Below are positions 6,316-8,063 of a stretch of 8,063 nucleotides of DNA, piece after piece (position 1 is the stretch's first letter; every line of letters starts with the position of its first letter). The translations under genes were made by a program, and so were the position numbers. The notes below the pieces were generated by a model, which saw only the letters and a list, made by a program, of their open reading frames with translations, was not told the DNA's origin and did not search any database. The DNA comes from Bacteroidetes bacterium UBA1860 (GTDB lineage Bacteria > Bacteroidota > Rhodothermia > Balneolales > Balneolaceae): the NCBI GenBank assembly GCA_002338335.1, contig DDIC01000058.1, positions 1 to 8,063 on the forward strand, given 5' to 3'.

Positions 6316-7173
6316 ATGATGTCATTCACTCGGTTCCAATCCTTTCAAAAGTACACTCGGTACGTATTATCGGCCATCTTGTTGTTGGTCATCATGGCTT
6401 CTGGATGTAGAAACACGTCGTTTATTCAACCTGGAGATACGCTAGAGGTGGCCTACGAAAAAGCGCTGGCGCTGTATGAGGATGAAAAATGGGACGAAGC
6501 TGCTGGGGCTTTTAATGCTGTATTGACGCTTGGAAGAGGCTCTATTGTGGCACAAGATGTCCAATTTTACTTAGCGGAGGCAAACTATAAGAACAAACGA
6601 TATTTAGTCGCTGCCTCTGAGTACGAGCGCTTTACGCTTCTCTATCCTGACTCTCCAAGACGCGAGACAGCAGATTTGAATATTGCACGATGCTACTATG
6701 AGTTAAGCCCTCGATACAAATTGGACCAAACCTATACGGTGCAGGCCATTGAGAACTTCAACATCTTTTTATCAAGATATCCAAGCTCCGAATATCGAGA
6801 AGAGGCGATTGCCTCGATTGATGCATTGCGTGAAAAATTGGCTCAAAAAATCTATTCAGCCGCAGATTTTTACCGACGAACACAGCGCTATGAAGCGGCT
6901 GTGCTCACGTATGGAGAGGTGATTGATCAGTATCCAGAGACGGCATGGGCGGAACAATCTCTTGTCGAGCAGATGGAGTCCTACATTTTGTATGCGGACA
7001 ATAGCGTGTCGGATCGTCAACGCGAAAGGTATCAAAAAGCTTTAGACGTATATGATACCTATTTGCAACTTTTCCCAAGAGGGGAGTCACGGACCAGAAT
7101 TGAAGAACTCTTTGACGAAGCGGAAGCGGCTATAGCTTCGTTCTCGAGTAATACCTCCACAGCGTCGCGATAA
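6316..7173 (+). CDS. bamD: BamD-like outer-membrane assembly lipoprotein
   Basis: BamD is the essential lipoprotein of the BAM complex that inserts beta-barrel proteins into the outer membrane; it faces the periplasm. The N-terminus is a lipoprotein signal: basic residues Arg6, Lys12 and Arg15, a hydrophobic stretch about 17-27, and the lipobox MASGC with Cys31 as the predicted lipidated residue. The mature part is built of tetratricopeptide-like helical repeats, for example YEKALALYEDEKWDEAAGAF (46-65) and YLAEANYKNKRYLVAASEYERF (85-106), followed by LYPDSPRRETADLNIARCYY. The SPRYKLDQTYTVQAIENF stretch (131-148) matches the BamD region holding the conserved Tyr-x-x-Asp-Gln. The 285-residue length is slightly above the 245 of E. 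coli. The start could be either of two adjacent ATGs (6316 or 6319). A generic periplasmic TPR lipoprotein is the alternative, but the Asp-Gln region argues for BamD. Confidence 0.9.
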   Translation: MMSFTRFQSFQKYTRYVLSAILLLVIMASGCRNTSFIQPGDTLEVAYEKALALYEDEKWDEAAGAFNAVLTLGRGSIVAQDVQFYLAEANYKNKRYLVAASEYERFTLLYPDSPRRETADLNIARCYYELSPRYKLDQTYTVQAIENFNIFLSRYPSSEYREEAIASIDALREKLAQKIYSAADFYRRTQRYEAAVLTYGEVIDQYPETAWAEQSLVEQMESYILYADNSVSDRQRERYQKALDVYDTYLQLFPRGESRTRIEELFDEAEAAIASFSSNTSTASR

Positions 7174-7189
7174 TTCCACGATAATTCAA
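7168..7189 (+). repeat. 11-base tandem duplication at the bamD/nadD junction
   Basis: CGATAATTCCA (7168-7178) is followed at once by CGATAATTCAA (7179-7189), matching at 10 of 11 positions. The first copy contains the bamD stop TAA (7171-7173); the second contains TAA at 7182-7184, which is in frame with nadD and limits its possible starts. This looks like a small replication-slippage duplication. Confidence 0.7.
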
Positions 7190-7193
7190 GGTT

Positions 7194-7778
7194 TTGAAAA
7201 CAAACATTGGCCTATTTGGGGGAGCATTTGATCCAATCCACCTAGGCCATGTTGCAGTGGTGGATTCATTATTGCATCACCCAGAGCTGGATGAAGTGTG
7301 GGTGGTTCCAACGTTTCACCCATCCCATCGCGACAAAGCGACCATTCCATTCGATGATCGAGTACGCTTGTGCGAAACTGTATTTCGTGACGCACCAAAG
7401 GTGAAAGTACAAGCACTTGAAAAATATTTACCCCCACCATCATACACGCTCAAAACGCTTGAATTTCTTCAAAATGAGCATCCAGACTATGATTTTATTC
7501 TATGTATGGGGGAAGATAGCGCCCGGTCTCTACATCAATGGTTTGGCTATGAACAAATTATAGAGAAGCATCGAATCTTCGTCGCACAACGATCCGAAAG
7601 TCACAAGTCAGACTATGACTCTGATGTCCGATTTCATATCGAGGTGATAGACCATCCGATGATTGATATATCGTCTACAGAGAGTCGTGAGCGAATTGTG
7701 ATGCATAAAGCCTTAGATGAATTCCTTCCAGAGCCTGTATTAACCTATCTAAAAGAACACCCAACACTTTTCCACTGA
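7194..7778 (+). CDS. nadD: Nicotinate-nucleotide adenylyltransferase NadD (TTG start)
   Basis: NadD transfers AMP from ATP to nicotinate mononucleotide, giving deamido-NAD, the penultimate step of NAD synthesis in the cytoplasm. The 194-residue protein has the nucleotidyltransferase signature GGAFDPIHLGH (9-19) right at the N-terminus. VWVVPTFHPSH (35-45) corresponds to the region that binds the substrate. MGEDSARSLHQW (105-116) is a variant of the usual GxDxxxxLxxW. ISSTESRERI (159-168) is the C-terminal ISSTxIR motif with Ser in place of the usual Ile. The start is TTG at 7194: an in-frame TAA lies at 7182-7184, no ATG occurs before the motif, and this start gives the family's usual short leader of eight residues before GG. 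The gene follows bamD by 20 bases. A related family, pantetheine-phosphate adenylyltransferase (CoaD), is shorter and lacks the GEDSARSLHQW and ISST segments. Confidence 0.93.
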   Translation: MKTNIGLFGGAFDPIHLGHVAVVDSLLHHPELDEVWVVPTFHPSHRDKATIPFDDRVRLCETVFRDAPKVKVQALEKYLPPPSYTLKTLEFLQNEHPDYDFILCMGEDSARSLHQWFGYEQIIEKHRIFVAQRSESHKSDYDSDVRFHIEVIDHPMIDISSTESRERIVMHKALDEFLPEPVLTYLKEHPTLFH

Positions 7779-7783
7779 TGTGT

Positions 7784-7837
7784 TATTATGCTGCAGTATT
7801 GCTGTATTGATGCCGTCTTATTGCTGCCATATTGCGC
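7784..7837. repeat. Degenerate TATTG-rich short repeats downstream of nadD
   Basis: In the 88-base gap between nadD and the next gene, TATT recurs at 7784, 7797, 7805, 7819 and 7830, spaced 13, 8, 14 and 11 bases. Four copies extend to TATTGCTG (7797-7804 and 7819-7826), TATTGATG (7805-7812) and TATTGCGC (7830-7837). The longest similar pair is TATTGATGCCG and TATTGCTGCCA. I see no strong hairpin or T-run that would make it a terminator. It could be slippage-derived repeats or a row of binding sites before the downstream gene; the sequence alone does not decide. Confidence 0.5.
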
Positions 7838-7866
7838 TAGTGTCCATAAACCCTTGATCCACTACC

Positions 7867-8063
7867 ATGAAACGGAGTCGATTCATTACTCACCTTGCTG
7901 GAGCTCCTTTTTTGGGGGCTTTTGGATTGACTGCACTGGGCCAACAATCTAGCGCCTATACAGCCCAGCAGCAGACCGAGCGCAAGCAACCCACTCCACA
8001 ACACGTCTTGCCATCGGCACCCATCTTAAAAAAAGGGGCTCGAGTGGCTATTACAGCCCCAGC
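7867..8063 (+). CDS. Probable exported LD-carboxypeptidase, peptidase S66 (5' end only)
   Basis: An open frame from ATG at 7867 runs off the right edge after about 65 codons. The N-terminus looks like an export signal: KRSR basic residues, then a hydrophobic stretch FLGAFGLTALG (15-25), and a likely cleavage region near GQQSSAYTA. A Gln/Pro-rich spacer (about 26-50) leads into ILKKGARVAITAPA (52-65), which resembles the first strand of S66 family LD-carboxypeptidases, whose mature part usually begins with an L-x-x-G-D-x-I-x-x-x-A-P-x-S type motif. Such enzymes trim tetrapeptides in murein recycling, and exported versions occur in this lineage. The catalytic Ser-Glu-His residues lie beyond the window, so the family call rests on a short match. 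The basic region is only loosely like a Tat motif (RSRF, not RRxF), so Sec or Tat export cannot be settled. The 88-base gap suggests its own promoter. Confidence 0.62.
   Translation, partial: MKRSRFITHLAGAPFLGAFGLTALGQQSSAYTAQQQTERKQPTPQHVLPSAPILKKGARVAITAP

Noticed and set aside
7186..7443. 85-codon open frame on the - strand over the nadD start
   Set aside because: It lies opposite the NadD catalytic motif and its translation resembles nothing known to me.
7867..7900. Twin-arginine (Tat) signal on the peptidase N-terminus
   Set aside because: The residues are KRSRF, with Ser separating the arginines; the RRxF consensus is not met, so only a general export signal is claimed.

Overview
The window is a gene-dense chromosomal segment of a Gram-negative bacterium. 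I infer the Bacteroidota / Rhodothermota / Balneolota (FCB) lineage, with no species claim. The evidence is a DUF2480-type gene inside a SUF operon, a type 2 (FMN) isopentenyl diphosphate isomerase, a BamD-type outer-membrane lipoprotein with a lipobox, and almost no Shine-Dalgarno sequences before the start codons. Base composition looks moderate and even, and I see no insertion sequence, phage gene, tRNA, rRNA or CRISPR array.

All genes lie on the + strand. Region 1 (1-3710) is the iron-sulfur assembly block: the end of sufC, then sufD, sufS, a two-domain Nfu carrier and a SufA/IscA-type carrier. Region 2 (3731-4243) is a DUF2480-like protein of unknown function with three Cys-Ser pairs. 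Region 3 (4240-6279) is the isoprenoid pair: isomerase and prenyl diphosphate synthase. Region 4 (6316-7778) holds bamD and nadD. Region 5 (7779-8063) is an 88-base gap with a degenerate TATTG-rich repeat, followed by the start of a probable exported LD-carboxypeptidase (peptidase S66) that runs off the window.

From sufC to nadD the gaps are short (10, 3, 68, 3, 20, -4, 3, 36 and 20 bases), so most of it could be one transcript. The 68-base gap before nfu is the only place inside the SUF block with room for a promoter, and a weak candidate lies there. SufS would mobilise sulfur from cysteine, SufC/SufD (with SufB presumably just upstream) would build the cluster, and Nfu and SufA would deliver it. 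The isomerase makes DMAPP and the prenyl synthase extends it to a longer prenyl diphosphate. BamD and NadD serve outer-membrane protein insertion and NAD synthesis, and look like ordinary housekeeping neighbours.

The most interesting item is the DUF2480-like gene. It sits between the cluster carriers and the isoprenoid genes, its stop overlaps the isomerase start, and its cysteine pattern suggests metal or cluster binding. I see no clearly new multi-gene system; the rest is conserved core metabolism with some local oddities.
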